DNA of 64,000 bases from Acidobacteriaceae bacterium (GTDB lineage Bacteria; Acidobacteriota; Terriglobia; Terriglobales; Acidobacteriaceae), in NCBI GenBank assembly GCA_003134855.1, contig PLCS01000004.1, forward strand, positions 1 through 64,000, given 5' to 3'. The translations under genes and the position numbers were made by a program. Every line of letters starts with the position of its first letter. Position 1 is the stretch's first letter. This document shows positions 35,368 to 44,800 of the stretch, one piece after another. A model generated the notes under the pieces. That model was not told the DNA's origin. It saw only the letters and a list, made by a program, of their open reading frames with translations, and made no database searches.

Positions 35368-36444
35368 TCATTTTGATATGGCTGTCAATTCCTCATCCGC
35401 GCAGACCGCAACTTTGCCGCACTTGCCGGAGGCCATCAGCGAATAGGCATCCGCTGCCTTATCAAGTGCAAAGCGGTGGGTAATAATGTCAGCCGGATGC
35501 AGGTTCCATCGCACCAGGCGCTCGACCAGTTCTTCCATTAACCAAGTAGAAGTAACCCAGGAGCCATAGAGAGTCTTTTGATCGTGAATCATATCCGGAG
35601 AAGGATTTATCTGCATTCCGCCGCCTTCTCCGATGAGAACCATCTTGCCCCATTTACGCGTAGCGCGAATCGCCGTGGCACGCGCCGCCGCATTGGCAGA
35701 ACACTCAACAGCGCGCTCAACGCCAAAGCCGCCGGTCAGAGCCTTGATCTGAGCAACATTCTCCTCACCGGATACCAGAGTATCGTCGCAAAGCCCCAGG
35801 TCTCTGGCAAGTTTCAGCCGCTCATCCACTACATCGATGCCAATAATTCTTTGCGCTCCTAGCTTACGGCAAAGAGCCGCCGCCGCAAGCCCTACAGGCC
35901 CCAAACCAGTAATAAGCACCGCGTGATTTCCATTAATTCCAATCTTCTCCAAGCCTTCATATACAGTTCCAAATCCGCAGGCCACTTGAGCGCCGTCCGC
36001 ATAAGTAAGTTCTTCCGGCAGCGTGATCAGATCCTTCTCCTCGGCGATCATGAAATCCGCCATGCCGCCGTCCCGCTGCCAGCCGTATGCTCGCCTGTAT
36101 TTTTCACTGGTGCAGGAGATCATGTAGCCGCGCCGGCAGTCGTTGCATACTCCGCAGCCGGAGATGTGATAAACGATAACCCGGTCTCCCGCCTTGAAGA
36201 GCCGGCAGCCCGGACCGGCTTCAACAATCTGGCCGCTTGGCTCGTGCCCCGCGATAACTCCCTGATAACCTTCCGGGCCCTTGCCTAAGTGCTCGTGATA
36301 AATGCAGCGTATGTCCGAGCCGCAGATCGTGGATGCTTTCACGCGAATCAGAACCTCACCATGCTGTGGCGACGGCACTGGCACGGTCCGCATCTCGACG
36401 GAGCTGTTTCCCGGCAGAAATGCCGCCAGCATTGTATTCTCCAT
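35368..36444 (-). CDS. Zinc-dependent alcohol/sugar dehydrogenase (MDR family)
   Basis: The 358-residue enzyme has the catalytic zinc ligands in STICGSDIRC and AGHEPSGQIVE, and the four-cysteine structural zinc site CGVCNDCRRGYMISC (about residues 96-110). The Rossmann motif is GLGPVGLAAAALCRKLGAQ and the acidic residue for NAD binding is in GIDVVDERL. It is related to sorbitol/threonine dehydrogenases and would oxidise a sugar or sugar alcohol. AGGGAG lies upstream of the start. Its place between mutarotase and aldo/keto reductase suggests an oxidative sugar route. Confidence 0.85.
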   Translation of the reverse strand: MENTMLAAFLPGNSSVEMRTVPVPSPQHGEVLIRVKASTICGSDIRCIYHEHLGKGPEGYQGVIAGHEPSGQIVEAGPGCRLFKAGDRVIVYHISGCGVCNDCRRGYMISCTSEKYRRAYGWQRDGGMADFMIAEEKDLITLPEELTYADGAQVACGFGTVYEGLEKIGINGNHAVLITGLGPVGLAAAALCRKLGAQRIIGIDVVDERLKLARDLGLCDDTLVSGEENVAQIKALTGGFGVERAVECSANAAARATAIRATRKWGKMVLIGEGGGMQINPSPDMIHDQKTLYGSWVTSTWLMEELVERLVRWNLHPADIITHRFALDKAADAYSLMASGKCGKVAVCADEELTAISK

Positions 36445-36502
36445 GATTCAATCTCCCTTGCTTCAAGAGTGAAATCACTTCCCTGCCTGCCAATTGGGCA
36501 TA

Positions 36503-37546
36503 CTAAGCTGGAGTGATTTCACCGCTCACATCCCATAAGTCTTCCCATTCTTGCCCCTCTTTCCAGAGGAAGACCTGCCCCTTGATAAGGCGGCAATTTC
36601 TGTCGAGCGCGCCTATCTCTCGCATCTCCCCATCTGTCAACGAATCGCCTGTAACTCCGAGAAGATTGCTGAAGATGTTTCTGGGATTCGCGGAAAATGG
36701 AATCGGCGTCTGTCCGCGCTGCACCGCCCACTTGATACAGACTACAGCAGGATGAATCCCATGGCGCCCGGCGATGCGCAGGATGGCCGGATCCTCGGTC
36801 GGCGAGGTGTCTTCCGGCGTGCGGTCGCGCTCCGGCCGGTGGGGCGATCCAAGCGGTGAGTATCCGATCGGTTCCATGCCGTTGGCGCGCACGAATGCAA
36901 ACAGCTCCGGTTGCTGAAAATGCGGATGAATCTCCATTTCGTTGACTGCCGGACGAATCTTAGCATCCTCAAGCACCAGCTTGAGCTTGGGGATGGTCAT
37001 ATTAGAGGTGCCGATGTGGCGAACCAGGCCCCGTTTGACCAGTTCCTCCATAGCAGCCCATGTTTTCATGTAATCAGCATGGATGTATGGCTTGGAATCC
37101 TTGCTTCGCGCGGTAACATCGCAACCTGGCGGATGAAAATTCGGAAACGGCCAATGAACAAGGTACAAATCAAGATAACTGAGCCGCAGATCCGCCAGCG
37201 ACTTTTCGCAGGAGGCAATAACATCTTCGGGCGCATGCTTGTCATTCCAGACCTTGGAAGTAAGCCACAACTCCTCGCGCTTCACCCCGGCAGCGATAAT
37301 CTCAAACAGCGCCCCGCCGATCTCGGCTTCATTTCCATAAACAGATGCACAGTCGAAGTGCCGGTATCCAAACTGCGCCGCCGCCTTTACTGCCTCGGCA
37401 ATCTGGCCGGCCGTAATATGGTCTGAGCCGAAGGTGCCCAGGCCAATGGCCGGCATCAGCGCTCCGGTATAAAGTGTTCTCTGCGGGATCAACGCTGGAT
37501 CAATGCGACTGGGCACTGTCCCCTCACCTGTGGCATTGGCTTGCAT
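36503..37546 (-). CDS. Aldo/keto reductase
   Basis: The ATG at 37546 (AGGAG 6 bases upstream) gives 347 residues. The catalytic tetrad is visible: Asp and Tyr in DCASVYGNEAEIGG, Lys in LWLTSKVWNDKHA and His in LVHWPFP. The cofactor region is KWAVQRGQTPIPFSANPRNI. It is a TIM-barrel NAD(P)H-dependent oxidoreductase acting on a sugar aldehyde or related carbonyl. Upstream codons to 37600 are in frame but have no clear ribosome site. It is the first gene of the sugar cluster on this strand. Confidence 0.88.
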   Translation of the reverse strand: MQANATGEGTVPSRIDPALIPQRTLYTGALMPAIGLGTFGSDHITAGQIAEAVKAAAQFGYRHFDCASVYGNEAEIGGALFEIIAAGVKREELWLTSKVWNDKHAPEDVIASCEKSLADLRLSYLDLYLVHWPFPNFHPPGCDVTARSKDSKPYIHADYMKTWAAMEELVKRGLVRHIGTSNMTIPKLKLVLEDAKIRPAVNEMEIHPHFQQPELFAFVRANGMEPIGYSPLGSPHRPERDRTPEDTSPTEDPAILRIAGRHGIHPAVVCIKWAVQRGQTPIPFSANPRNIFSNLLGVTGDSLTDGEMREIGALDRNCRLIKGQVFLWKEGQEWEDLWDVSGEITPA

Positions 37547-37856
37547 CTTGTACTCCTGAATCCCTCTGCTGCCGGGCATAAATCCCCAGCCAGAGCTCAT
37601 GCGCCGGGTTGAGCGCGCCGGCTAGTCTATTGACCATGAAAGCATTACTGTAAACGATATATGTCCATGAAGGCAAGAGGAGTAACTGTTCTCTTTCATT
37701 GCCGGGAATCGGGCCTTTTCCGCCAATACACGGAGTACCGCTCATCCATCACCTGATAAAGCGGCTTTAGAGTGAAGTCGCTCGCCTGGCCGGCAGTGGG
37801 ATAGCTTAACTGGTCCTCCCCGACTTTCCTCACCCAGAAGACAATCTTCAGAGCAG
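37547..37856. other. 310-bp gap with a gene remnant
   Basis: Positions 37696-37856 hold the decayed 3' end of a glycoside hydrolase-like gene (separate entry). The rest, 37547-37695, contains the probable promoter area of the aldo/keto reductase gene; I see no strong promoter or other gene. Confidence 0.4.
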
Positions 37857-37858
37857 TT
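37696..37858 (-). pseudogene. C-terminal remnant of a GH127 (DUF1680)-like protein
   Basis: Directly after the OsmC stop, another minus-strand frame reads TALKIVFWVRKVGEDQLSYP, then TAGQASDFTLKPLYQVMDER, then YSVYWRKRPDSRQ and TGA at 37696. The phrase FTLKPLYQVMDERYSVYW is what I recall as the usual C-terminal end of GH127/DUF1680 beta-L-arabinofuranosidase-type enzymes. No start codon or upstream part exists, since OsmC occupies the preceding sequence. It is a 3' scar left by a deletion or insertion. Confidence 0.55.
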
Positions 37859-38294
37859 AGCCTGGGAGCGACTCATCCGCGCGATGAGAGGTGGCGTGTT
37901 CGCCGATCTCCAGCTCGATCTTGATCTCCGGCGGCGTCAAGAGCGTGTTGTGAATCAGGCAGGCATGCACGGAGCGCATCAGGCCTTCAGTCTGCTCTTC
38001 CGTAAGAGAAACGGGGCTCACAACATGAATGCAGAAGTTGCCCAGCCGGGCAGGCTGCTTCAGCTTCTCGGCGGTGATGGAAACCTCCACGCCGCTCTGG
38101 GCGAGGTTGCGGGTCTTCAGGTATTGCACGGCGTAAAAGGCCGCGCAGGAACCCAGAGACGCCAGCAGAAGTTCGGGGGGCGTCATGCCGGAGTCTTCTC
38201 CGCCATTTTCTGCCGGCTGATCGCAGATAATCGTCTGCGATCGCGACTGAATGGCGAATTTCACATGATCGAGATGCGTAATCTTCACTTCCAT
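37857..38294 (-). CDS. OsmC family peroxiredoxin-like protein
   Basis: The ATG at 38294 gives 145 residues starting MEVKITHLDHVKFAIQSR, with a GAGGGA site upstream; the frame is open further upstream but has no family match. Two conserved cysteines are visible in LLLASLGSCAAFYAVQYL and MRSVHACLIHNTLLTPP, the pair that reduces organic hydroperoxides in OsmC/Ohr proteins. PPELLLASL is the family's helix signature. It probably detoxifies peroxides in the cytoplasm. The gene stands alone, followed by a glycoside-hydrolase remnant. Confidence 0.88.
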   Translation of the reverse strand: MEVKITHLDHVKFAIQSRSQTIICDQPAENGGEDSGMTPPELLLASLGSCAAFYAVQYLKTRNLAQSGVEVSITAEKLKQPARLGNFCIHVVSPVSLTEEQTEGLMRSVHACLIHNTLLTPPEIKIELEIGEHATSHRADESLPG

Positions 38295-38492
38295 CCTGGT
38301 TTCCCTCACTCTCTCATCAGATAAAAACGCAGCGGCGGCGATTCGTTCGTGAAGCACGGATATTGCTTCATTGTCCAGCATCACCATCATACCCAAAGAA
38401 CGGAAGAGAAGGCTGCTAAACCCTCCAGACAATAGTTTAGCAATTTGCTGCCAAGTTGGAAGAGCGGAATCTTGCTGAAGGTGGGATGAAAA

Positions 38493-38569
38493 TGGTGGAC
38501 CTGGTCGGGATCGAACCGACGACCTCTTCCATGCCATGGAAGCGCGCTCCCAAACTGCGCCACAGGCCC
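38493..38569 (-). tRNA. tRNA-Ala (anticodon GGC)
   Basis: On the minus strand acceptor GGGCCTG pairs with CAGGTCC including the G3-T70 wobble pair that identifies alanine tRNAs. The D arm is GCGC/GCGC, the anticodon stem CTTCC/GGAAG encloses ATGGCAT with anticodon GGC, and the T arm is GTCGG-TTCGATC-CCGAC. The discriminator is A and CCA is encoded. Confidence 0.97.
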
Positions 38570-38957
38570 ACACGTTGCGGCAATGCAACTTCCCTATTGT
38601 CTCCGCTGCGGCTGGATTTCGTCAAACCCGGCTGCCTAGCCCGCATTCGGCCTGGAATCCAACCCCGGTTGTGCTCTCCAGCGCTGCCGTCTGCGCCCGC
38701 AACCCGCATAAAGCAAAAAATTCTTGCGTGACCGGGAACACTGGAGGCAGCTCCGGTGTCTAAGACAATAGAGCGCGTGGGACGCATGGCCTGAAAGCCA
38801 GTGTCCGTCTCCCGCGCACTCTTCGGCATGGTTGGTTTTCAGCGGCTCTTTTTCAGCTGTTGGTGCGAGTGGCCGCAAGCGGAAACCGGGTTTTCCCGGC
38901 GCGGATCGGGCAGCCGCCCGATTTGCTTCTCTTGCGGTAAGGTGGGAGGATTCTGAT
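38570..38957. other. 388-bp gap between tRNA-Ala and sigma factor gene
   Basis: The left part must hold the tRNA-Ala promoter (minus strand) and the right part the sigma gene promoter. Frames on both strands are open over much of the stretch, but none has family features or a convincing start. I see only a short AAACCGGGTTTTCCCGG dyad at about 38883. Nothing else is recognisable. Confidence 0.4.
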
Positions 38958-39650
38958 ATGCAGGCGGACCTCACCATGGGCAATTATGCCAGCACACTTA
39001 CGTTTACCTCCCAAGAGGCGGCACTGATCGCGGAACTTCAGGCCGGCTCCGAGGAGGCATTTGCGGGGCTGATCGCGCGCTACCACCAACCGATCTACTC
39101 GTTGCTGGCGCGCGCCGTGCAGGACCGCGCCGACGCAGCCGACCTGACGCAGGAAGTCTTCGTGAAGGTCTTTCGCGGGGTAGGCAGCTTTCATGGCGAG
39201 TCGTCGCTGCGGACGTGGATTTATCGCATAGCCTTGCGCGAGGCCTCCAACCAGCGGCGCTGGTGGACGCGGCACCGGCAGCCGGAGATCCCCATCGAGC
39301 AGGAGATGATCGAGAGCGAATCAGGGCCGCCGGCGCTGCTCAAGGAGATGCTGGTGGACCCTGCCGAGTCACCGTATGAGACCGCCGAACGCGAGGAGAA
39401 CCGCGAGCGGATTGAAGCGGCCTTGAAACAGGTGCCGGAGCCCTACCGCACCACCCTCATCCTGCGCGACATCGAGGGTTTCATCTACGAGGACGTGGCG
39501 GAGATGCAGGGCGTGAATCTGGGAACGGTCAAGTCGCGGCTGGTGCGCGGACGCGCTGCCTTGAAGGCGATTTTGACGGCTCCGGCGAGGCACGCCGGTT
39601 CAACGGAGCGCGCGGGGTTAGAGTTGCCCCTGGGAGAGGAGGCGCAATGA
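38958..39650 (+). CDS. ECF sigma factor (SigE/RpoE-like)
   Basis: The ATG at 38958 has GGGAGGA 7 bases upstream. The 230-residue protein has region 2 (about 30-100: YHQPIYSLLARAVQDRADAA, DLTQEVFVKVFRG, LRTWIYRIALREASNQRR) and region 4 (about 155-210: VPEPYRTTLILRDIEGFIYE, then GVNLGTVKSRLVRGRAALK). The linker is longer than usual (about residues 110-150). The stop overlaps the start of a zinc-finger anti-sigma gene (ATGA), a typical envelope-stress pair. Confidence 0.92.
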   Translation: MQADLTMGNYASTLTFTSQEAALIAELQAGSEEAFAGLIARYHQPIYSLLARAVQDRADAADLTQEVFVKVFRGVGSFHGESSLRTWIYRIALREASNQRRWWTRHRQPEIPIEQEMIESESGPPALLKEMLVDPAESPYETAEREENRERIEAALKQVPEPYRTTLILRDIEGFIYEDVAEMQGVNLGTVKSRLVRGRAALKAILTAPARHAGSTERAGLELPLGEEAQ

Positions 39651-40330
39651 ACGGCTGTAATGCAATGCGGACAAAGTTTACCGAGTATCTGGACGGTCGT
39701 CTGAGCGGACGCGAGATGCAGAGCGTCGCCGCCCATCTGGAGGGTTGCCGCGAGTGCGCCGGCGAGTGGAAGTCGCTTGCGCAGGTGCAGTCTTTGCTGG
39801 CCGCGCTCGGCCCGGCTCCAGTGCCGGAAGACCTGTTGTTGAGGATAAACGTGGCCATCAGCCATGAGCGCGCCCGCCGCCGCCAGAGTCCCTTCCACGC
39901 CTTGGATCTGGCCTGGAGAAACACCATTGGGCCCTTCCTGCTGCAGGCCTCGGCCGGTTTTGCATCCGCCGTATTGCTGCTGGGGACGGTCATCGTGCTG
40001 GTCGGCATGTTTGCCCAGCCGGAGAGTGTGCAGGCTACGGCCGACGAGCCGCTGGGTAATCTCACCGCTCCACGCTTCTTGTATCTCTCCAACGTTATGG
40101 GCGACAACCAGATCGGCGTCGTCTCCGGCCCGGTTGTCATCGAAGCCTATGTCAACGGCGCGGGCCAGGTCTACGACTACCGCATCATCTCCGGCCCCAC
40201 CGATGAGGCCACCCGTGCGCAGGTGGAGAACCTGCTCTTGTGGAGCCGCTTCGAGCCGGCCCGCCGCTTCGGCCAGCCGATCCCCGGCTTGGCGGTACTC
40301 TCCTTCTCCGGCGTATCCGTGCGCGGGTAG
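39647..40330 (+). CDS. Zinc-finger anti-sigma factor with TonB-like C-terminal domain
   Basis: The 227 residues have a zinc-finger domain (about 4-45) with C..FTEYLDGRLSG..HLEGCRECAGEW, one membrane span (about 105-125, GFASAVLLLGTVIVLVGMF) and a periplasmic C-terminal part (about 150-225) whose end (VVIEAYVNGAGQVYDYRIIS, FEPARRFGQP) resembles a TonB C-terminal fold. The cytoplasmic part would hold the sigma factor encoded upstream and the outside part would receive the signal. Translation is coupled through the ATGA overlap. Confidence 0.85.
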   Translation: MNGCNAMRTKFTEYLDGRLSGREMQSVAAHLEGCRECAGEWKSLAQVQSLLAALGPAPVPEDLLLRINVAISHERARRRQSPFHALDLAWRNTIGPFLLQASAGFASAVLLLGTVIVLVGMFAQPESVQATADEPLGNLTAPRFLYLSNVMGDNQIGVVSGPVVIEAYVNGAGQVYDYRIISGPTDEATRAQVENLLLWSRFEPARRFGQPIPGLAVLSFSGVSVRG

Positions 40331-40368
40331 AGCGGTCTAAACGGAGAAGAAGGCTGCATACTGCTGAC

Positions 40369-41814
40369 TTACGCCATCACCCGATGCCGCTGCGGCGCGG
40401 GTTCATCAATGGTGGCCAGATAGCGGTCCACGGCGGCGGCGGCCTTGCGGCCTTCGCTGATCGCCCAGACCACCAGCGACTGTCCGCGGCGCATATCGCC
40501 GGCGGCGAAGATGTTTTCCACCGATGTCTGGTAGTCGCCGATGGCGGCCACGTTGCCGCGGCCATCCAGAGCCACGCCAAACTGCTCGAGCATCCCCGAG
40601 CGCACCGGACCCAGGAAGCCCATCGCCAGCAGGACCAGGTCCACGTCGAGCGTAAACTCTGAACCTTCGATGGCTTCGAACTTCGGCGGCGGGCCGACGC
40701 GCACCGCGTGCAATTGCTTGACGTTGCCCTCGGCGTCGCCGGTAAATCGCACGCTATTGATGCTCCACTCGCGGATGCCGCCCTCTTCGTGCGCGCTTTC
40801 CGTGCGCAGTTGCAGCGGCCACATCGGCCACGGTGTCGAGGCAGCTCTCATCTCCGGCGGCTTGGGCATGATCTCGAACTGATGAACGCTCAAGGGGCGC
40901 TGGCGCAGGCTGGTGCCCAGGCAATCCGCGCCGGTGTCGCCGCCGCCGATGATGACTACGCGCTTGCCCTCGGCCAGAATGTCGAGAGCTGGATCAAGCT
41001 GATCACCCTCGCAGCGGCGATTCTGCTGCGGCAGAAAATCCATGGCAAAATGAATGCCCTTCAGCGCACGGCCTGGAATCTTCAAGTCGCGCGGCTGCTC
41101 GGCGCCGCCCGCCAATAAAATCGCGTCGTAGTGCTCGGTCAGTGCTTCGACCGGCACGTTCACGCCCACATGGGCGTTGGTCACAAAGGTTACGCCCTCG
41201 GCGCGCATCTGCTCGATGCGGCGGTCGATCACGTGCTTTTCTAGCTTGAAGTTTGGAATGCCGTAGCGCAACAAGCCGCCGATGCGGTCGGCCTTCTCGT
41301 AGACGGTGACCGTGTGGCCGGCGCGGCGCAACTGCTGCGCTGCCGCTAATCCAGCCGGCCCGCTGCCGACGACGGCGACGCGCTTGCCGGTGTTCTGCTC
41401 GGGCGGCTCGGGATGAATCCAGCCTTCTTCCCAGCCGCGCTCGACGATGCTCTTCTCCATCAGCTTGATGGAAACCGCCGGCTGGCTGATGCCCAGCACG
41501 CAGGCCGCCTCGCAGGGAGCCGGGCAGATGCGTCCCGTGAACTCGGGAAAGTTATTGGTGGCGTGCAGGCGGTGAATCGCCGGCTCCCAGCGGTTGTTAT
41601 AGGCCAGATCGTTCCAGTCGGGAATCAGGTTGTTCACCGGACAGCCGGTGTGGCAGAAGGGTACGCCGCAATCCATGCAGCGCGCGGCCTGTTCGCGCTG
41701 CTTCTCTTCGGGGAAGGGCTGGTAGATTTCCAGCCAGTCGTGAAGCCGCTCCTCGACGATGCGGCGGGCGGGTTGCTCGCGCTCAATTTCCAGAAATCCT
41801 GTCAACTTACCCAT
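40369..41814 (-). CDS. gltD: Glutamate synthase (NADPH) small subunit
   Basis: The 481-residue protein has the N-terminal 4Fe-4S cysteines in [18 protein letters not shown] and [13 protein letters not shown], an FAD-binding motif [20 protein letters not shown], and a second nucleotide motif [20 protein letters not shown]. The C-terminal ATG/D-type region is [20 protein letters not shown]. It feeds electrons from NADPH to the large subunit. Its start overlaps the end of gltB by 8 bases, so the two are translated together. Confidence 0.96.
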   Translation of the reverse strand: MGKLTGFLEIEREQPARRIVEERLHDWLEIYQPFPEEKQREQAARCMDCGVPFCHTGCPVNNLIPDWNDLAYNNRWEPAIHRLHATNNFPEFTGRICPAPCEAACVLGISQPAVSIKLMEKSIVERGWEEGWIHPEPPEQNTGKRVAVVGSGPAGLAAAQQLRRAGHTVTVYEKADRIGGLLRYGIPNFKLEKHVIDRRIEQMRAEGVTFVTNAHVGVNVPVEALTEHYDAILLAGGAEQPRDLKIPGRALKGIHFAMDFLPQQNRRCEGDQLDPALDILAEGKRVVIIGGGDTGADCLGTSLRQRPLSVHQFEIMPKPPEMRAASTPWPMWPLQLRTESAHEEGGIREWSINSVRFTGDAEGNVKQLHAVRVGPPPKFEAIEGSEFTLDVDLVLLAMGFLGPVRSGMLEQFGVALDGRGNVAAIGDYQTSVENIFAAGDMRRGQSLVVWAISEGRKAAAAVDRYLATIDEPAPQRHRVMA

Positions 41815-44800
41815 GCACCACCTCTGTTGCCGCCGTCACGGGCGACGAAGTTGTAGGGGGAGTGTAAACCGTTTCGACCCGCTCAATTCCCAGTACGCGC
41901 TTGTACTCTTGCGGGAAGATCTTGATAAAGCGCGGCTGCGACTCGGACCAGTGCTCCAGAATCCATGCGGCGTGCGGGCTTCCGGTCAGGTCGCGATGGC
42001 GCTCCAGCAGGCCGCGCACCTCGCTCACGTCCGCATCCAGTTCCAGTGGCTCCAGATCGACGCTGGTCTGGTTGCAGCGGCGCGCGGTGAAGTCGCCCCG
42101 CTCGTCGTAGACAAAGGCGCGTCCACCGCTCATGCCGGCGGCAAAGTTGCGTCCGGTCTTTCCGATCACCACGACCGTGCCGTTCGTCATGTACTCGCAG
42201 CCGTGGTCGCCCACGCCCTCGACCACCGCAATCGCGCCGGAGTTGCGCACGGCGAAGCGCTCGCCGGCAATGCCGTTGATGAAGATTTCGCCGCTGGTAG
42301 CGCCATAGAGCACCACGTTGCCCACTAGAATGCTCTCTTCGGGCAAGAAGCTGGACTCCTTCGGCGGGTAGACGATGATGCGCCCGCCGGAGAGTCCCTT
42401 GCCCAGATAGTCGTTGGAGTCGCCTTCCAGTTCGAGCGTGACGCCGTTGGGAACGAAGGCGCCGAAGCTCTGCCCCGCCGAGCCGTTGAATTTGAAGTGA
42501 ATTGTCTCGTCCGGCAATCCCGCCGAACCGTAGCGCATGGCAATCTGGCCGCCCAGCATCGCCCCCACCGTGCGGTGCACGTTGCGGATCGCGAAGCTGG
42601 CGCTGACCGGCGTCTGCGATTCCAGCGCCGGCGCAGCGGCCGCGATGAGCTGGTGATCGAGCGCGGCTGCCAGGCCGTGATCCTGAGCCTGAACCTTGCG
42701 GCGAGCCACGCGCGAAGGCATCGTGGGCGCATACAAAATTGAGGAGAGATCGATGCCCTTGGCCTTCCAATGCTCGGCGGCAACCTCGGCGTTGATCTTG
42801 TCCACTCGGCCCACCATCTCATCCACCGTGCGAAAGCCCAGCTTGGCCATCAACTGGCGCACCTGCTCGGCGATGAAGAAGAAGAAGTTGACCACGTGCT
42901 CGGGTTGGCCCGTGAAGCGCGCGCGCAGCACCGGGTCCTGCGTTGCAATGCCCACCGAACAGGTGTTCAGATGGCACTTGCGCATCATGATGCAGCCCAT
43001 GGTGATCAGCGGCGCGGTGGCGAAGCCGAACTCCTCCGCTCCCAACAGCGCCGCGATCACCACGTCGCGACCTGTTGCGAGCTTGCCGTCGGTCTGCACC
43101 TTGATGCGTCCGCGCAGATCGTTCAGCAGCAGCACCTGCTGCGTCTCGGCCAGGCCCAGCTCCCACGGCAGCCCCGCGTGCTTGATCGAGCTGAGCGGCG
43201 AAGCGCCGGTGCCGCCATTGTCGCCGGAGATCAGCACCACATCGGCGTGTGCCTTGCTGACGCCCGCTGCCACTGTGCCCACCCCGGCCTCGGAGACCAG
43301 CTTGACGGCGATGCGCGCCTTGGGATTTACATTCTTCAGGTCGTAAATCAGTTGCGCCAAATCTTCAATCGAGTAAATGTCGTGGTGCGGCGGCGGCGAG
43401 ATCAATCCCACGCCGGGAATCGAGTGGCGCGTCCGGGCGATAATCGCATCCACCTTGTGGCCGGGCAATTGTCCGCCCTCGCCGGGCTTCGCGCCCTGCG
43501 CCATTTTGATCTGCAACTCGTCCGCGTTCACGAGATAATTTGTGGTAACGCCGAAGCGGCCTGAGGCCACCTGCTTCACGGCCGAGCGCCGCGAGTCGCC
43601 GTTCGCGTCGGGCTTGAATCGCTCTTCGTCTTCGCCGCCCTCGCCGGTATTGGACATTCCGCCCAGCCGGTTCATCGCGATCGCCAGCGTCTCGTGCGCC
43701 TCTTTTGAAATGGACCCGTAGCTCATCGCGCCGGTCGTAAACCGCTTGACGATCTCCTTGGCCGGCTCGACTTTCTCCAGCGGAATGGGATGGTCGGAGT
43801 ACTTCAGTTGCATCAGTCCGCGCAGCGTGCACAGATGGCGGCTCTGATCGTCCAGCAGATCGGTGTACTCCTGGAAGGTCGCCGGATTGTTCTGCCGCAC
43901 CGCCTGCTGCAGCTTGCTTATCGTCTCTGGATTCTGCAAGTGGTACTCGCCGCCGATGCGGAACTGGTATTGTCCGCCGACAACCAGCTCGGTTTCAGAG
44001 TCGGTGAGCGGTTCGAAGGCGAATTTGTGCTTGAGCAGCGCCTCGCGCGCCAGTACCTCCAGCCCCACGCCCTCGATGCGCGACGCGGTGCCGGAGAAGT
44101 AGTCTTCAATCACCGATTGATTCAGCCCCACGGCCTCGAAGACCTGCGCGCCGCGATAACTTTGCAGCGTGCTGATACCCATCTTCGAGAAGGTCTTCAA
44201 CAGGCCCTTGTTGATCGCCTTGATGAAGTTCTTCTCCGCATGGGGTCCGCTAATGTTGTGCGGCAGCAGTCCAAGCCGCTTCAGGTCGTGGACGGTCTCG
44301 ATAGCCAGATAGGGATTGATGGCGCTGGCGCCGTACCCAATCAATAAGGCAAAGTGCATCACCTCTCTCGGTTCGCCGCTCTCGATAATCAACGCCACCT
44401 GCGTGCGCGTCTTGTCGTTGACCAGCCGGTTATGCACGGCCGCCATCGCCAGCAGGCTGGGAATCGGCGCATAGGTTGAATCAACGCCGCGGTCGGAGAG
44501 AATCAGCAGCGTGTAGCCGGAGTCCACGGCGTGCGCGGCGCGGGCGCTCAGATCGTCCAGCGCGTGCTTCAGAGCCTTCTCGCCGTCGGCGGCGCGGAAG
44601 AGCGTCGGAATTGTCGTGGCCAGCAAATCTCCCGAAGAAACGCGGCGCAGTTTTTCCAGGTCGCGATTGGTCAGGATCGGATGCGGCAGCTTCAGCGTAT
44701 GGCAGTTGTCCGGCGCCTCGTCCAGAATGTTGCGCTCCGTGCCGATGTAGCTGATCAGCGACATCACCAGCTCCTCACGGATCGGATCGATGGGCGGATT

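Noticed and set aside
38437..38829. 130-codon minus-strand frame over tRNA-Ala
   Set aside because: It reads through the tRNA gene and lacks protein features.
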